From positions 1 to 16,936 of the forward strand of contig CAYRZL010000061.1 of assembly GCA_964428795.1 (NCBI GenBank): a DNA stretch of 16,936 bases, written 5' to 3'. The stretch comes from CAYRZL01 sp964428795. Lineage in GTDB: Bacteria > Bacillota > Clostridia > Lachnospirales > Lachnospiraceae. Shown here piece after piece: positions 16,215 to 16,936 of this stretch. A model generated the notes under the pieces. The model worked only from the letters and a program-made list of their open reading frames with translations. It was not told the origin of the DNA and made no database searches. How positions within the stretch are numbered: position 1 is the first letter of the stretch; each line of letters opens with the position of its first letter. The position numbers were made by a program, and so were the translations under genes.

Positions 16215-16837
16215 ATAAATCTCCTTTGTGTCTGTTTTTCTACAATGTACATCCTTATCTGATTTCGTATGGACTGATACAGATAAGGCTTGATCTGGGC
16301 AAGAGGAACCGGCTGTTCGTACAAAATCGGATTGTAGATAGCGCCGCTCACCATCTCTATGATCATATAGATCATGATCTCCGGATCACGAAATTCATAG
16401 CCTGAGTCATGGAGCAGCTGAAGAAAGTCGCGATAGACCTCATGATCTTTATTTTCCTGATAAGAGATCAGGCTGTTGCGGAACACGCCCCAGCTTAAAT
16501 GCTTGGAAATGAAACCAAGCAGAGACTGGTCCTGATCCAGACGATCAATGATATAGTCTGTGATATAGATGATCTGCGTTTCAAATCCGCGGATGTCATG
16601 TTCGCACAGAGACCCATATGCATCCAGAAAGAGTGCTCCGGCTTTGTGGGCGATGAGTTTATTTCGGATGTCATACTTGTCTGTGAAATACAGATAAAAA
16701 GTCCCCTTTGCCACACCTGCATTATTTACTATATCAGAAATAGAAGTATTTTGGAATCCTTTTGAAGTAAACAGCGAAAATGCTGTATTCAAGAGAGATT
16801 CTTTTTTCAGTTTTTTATTGATTTCAATTTTACCCAA
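16211..16837 (-). CDS. TetR-family transcriptional regulator
   Basis: 208 residues from the chosen TTG. The N-terminal helix-turn-helix (about 12-58) reads ESLLNTAFSLFTSKGFQNTS, then ISDIVNNAGVAKGTFYLYF, a textbook TetR N-terminus. The C-terminal two-thirds is helical, divergent ligand-binding sequence. An ATG lies in frame at 16879 but has no ribosome binding site and overlaps the operator/promoter region. TTG 16837 has GGGGAGAGG 7 nt upstream and gives the usual short pre-helix leader (MGKIEINKKLKKESLL). It overlaps the CPBP gene by 4 bp. Probably a repressor of its own operon and of a divergent gene beyond the right edge, through the paired dyads at 16885-16928. Confidence 0.9.
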   Translation of the reverse strand: MGKIEINKKLKKESLLNTAFSLFTSKGFQNTSISDIVNNAGVAKGTFYLYFTDKYDIRNKLIAHKAGALFLDAYGSLCEHDIRGFETQIIYITDYIIDRLDQDQSLLGFISKHLSWGVFRNSLISYQENKDHEVYRDFLQLLHDSGYEFRDPEIMIYMIIEMVSGAIYNPILYEQPVPLAQIKPYLYQSIRNQIRMYIVEKQTQRRFI

Positions 16838-16884
16838 TCCGAAACCTCTCCCCTTTTGAATGTAATTATTAACTATCATAAAAA

Positions 16885-16897
16885 TGACTGGAAGTCA
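16885..16897. promoter_or_regulatory. TetR operator half-pair, proximal dyad
   Basis: TGACTGGAAGTCA, a 13-bp dyad TGAC-N5-GTCA. It overlaps the minus-strand hexamer TTGACT (16898-16893), the best -35 for tetR. The spaced -10 (TAGTTA at 16875-16870) is poor. Operator role is inferred from position and symmetry. Confidence 0.6.
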
Positions 16898-16915
16898 ATA
16901 TATTAAAAAAGATAT

Positions 16916-16928
16916 TGACTATCGGTCA
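16916..16928. promoter_or_regulatory. TetR operator half-pair, distal dyad
   Basis: TGACTATCGGTCA, the same TGAC-N5-GTCA form. Its centre is 31 bp (about three helical turns) from the first dyad, and the two are in inverted order within a larger 15/18 imperfect palindrome. On plus it overlaps TTGACT (16915-16920), a candidate -35 for a gene transcribed rightward out of the window. Confidence 0.6.
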
Positions 16929-16936
16929 TTTTTTCG

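Noticed and set aside
16211..16879. TetR gene starting at ATG 16879
   Set aside because: No Shine-Dalgarno, and the codon lies within the predicted promoter; TTG 16837 has a strong GGGGAGAGG site and gives a normal TetR N-terminus.
1..16936. CRISPR arrays, tRNA or rRNA genes, insertion sequences
   Set aside because: I saw no regularly spaced direct repeats, tRNA-like cloverleaf sequences, rRNA segments, transposase motifs or terminal inverted repeats.

Overview
The window looks like chromosomal DNA of a gut-type Clostridia, most probably Lachnospiraceae. The signs are moderate GC with AT-rich intergenic regions, strong AGGAGG-type ribosome binding sites, a BspA-like/LRR/cell-wall-binding surface protein, a DUF1002 (YpuA-like) secreted protein, a trigger-factor-like PPIase lipoprotein, and a typical Firmicutes asnS. 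Species cannot be named from the sequence alone. One 100-base run of N (5794-5893) is an assembly gap.

Left part (1-5738, all minus strand; transcription runs right to left): an OmpR-family response regulator and its histidine kinase overlap by 4 bp. After 121 bp comes a PAPS-type sulfotransferase, then cysD (ATP sulfurylase small subunit), then a fused cysN-cysC (ATP sulfurylase GTPase plus APS kinase) that runs off the left edge. CysD and CysNC together turn sulfate and ATP into PAPS, the sulfuryl donor a sulfotransferase needs, so the three genes form a self-sufficient sulfonation operon. The promoter in front of the sulfotransferase has a good -10, a poor -35, and two TTCATA repeats exactly 11 bp apart over the -35 region. 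That is the layout expected for activation by an OmpR/PhoB-type regulator, and one is encoded just upstream. My main hypothesis is a two-component-controlled small-molecule sulfonation system. The acceptor is unknown.

Middle part (5894-12837): after the gap come a small DUF3887-like membrane-anchored protein (+) and a small single-pass membrane protein (-), which converge on a perfect bidirectional terminator. Then, all on plus, come a lipoprotein with FKBP and trigger-factor-like C-terminal regions, asnS, recJ and a secreted DUF1002 protein.

Right part (13048-16936): a large secreted surface protein gene (BspA-like N-terminus, LRR_5, class 3 lipase domain, RTX-like glycine-rich repeats, Big2 domain, cell-wall-binding tail) is broken by a TAA stop and two frame changes. 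It is read as a decaying pseudogene. A strong hairpin separates it from a convergent two-gene operon: a TetR-family regulator overlapping a CPBP-family membrane protease by 4 bp. Upstream of tetR, at the right edge, are two TGAC-N5-GTCA dyads whose centres lie 31 bp apart. They overlap -35-like TTGACT hexamers facing both ways, so a divergent TetR target gene probably begins just beyond the window.
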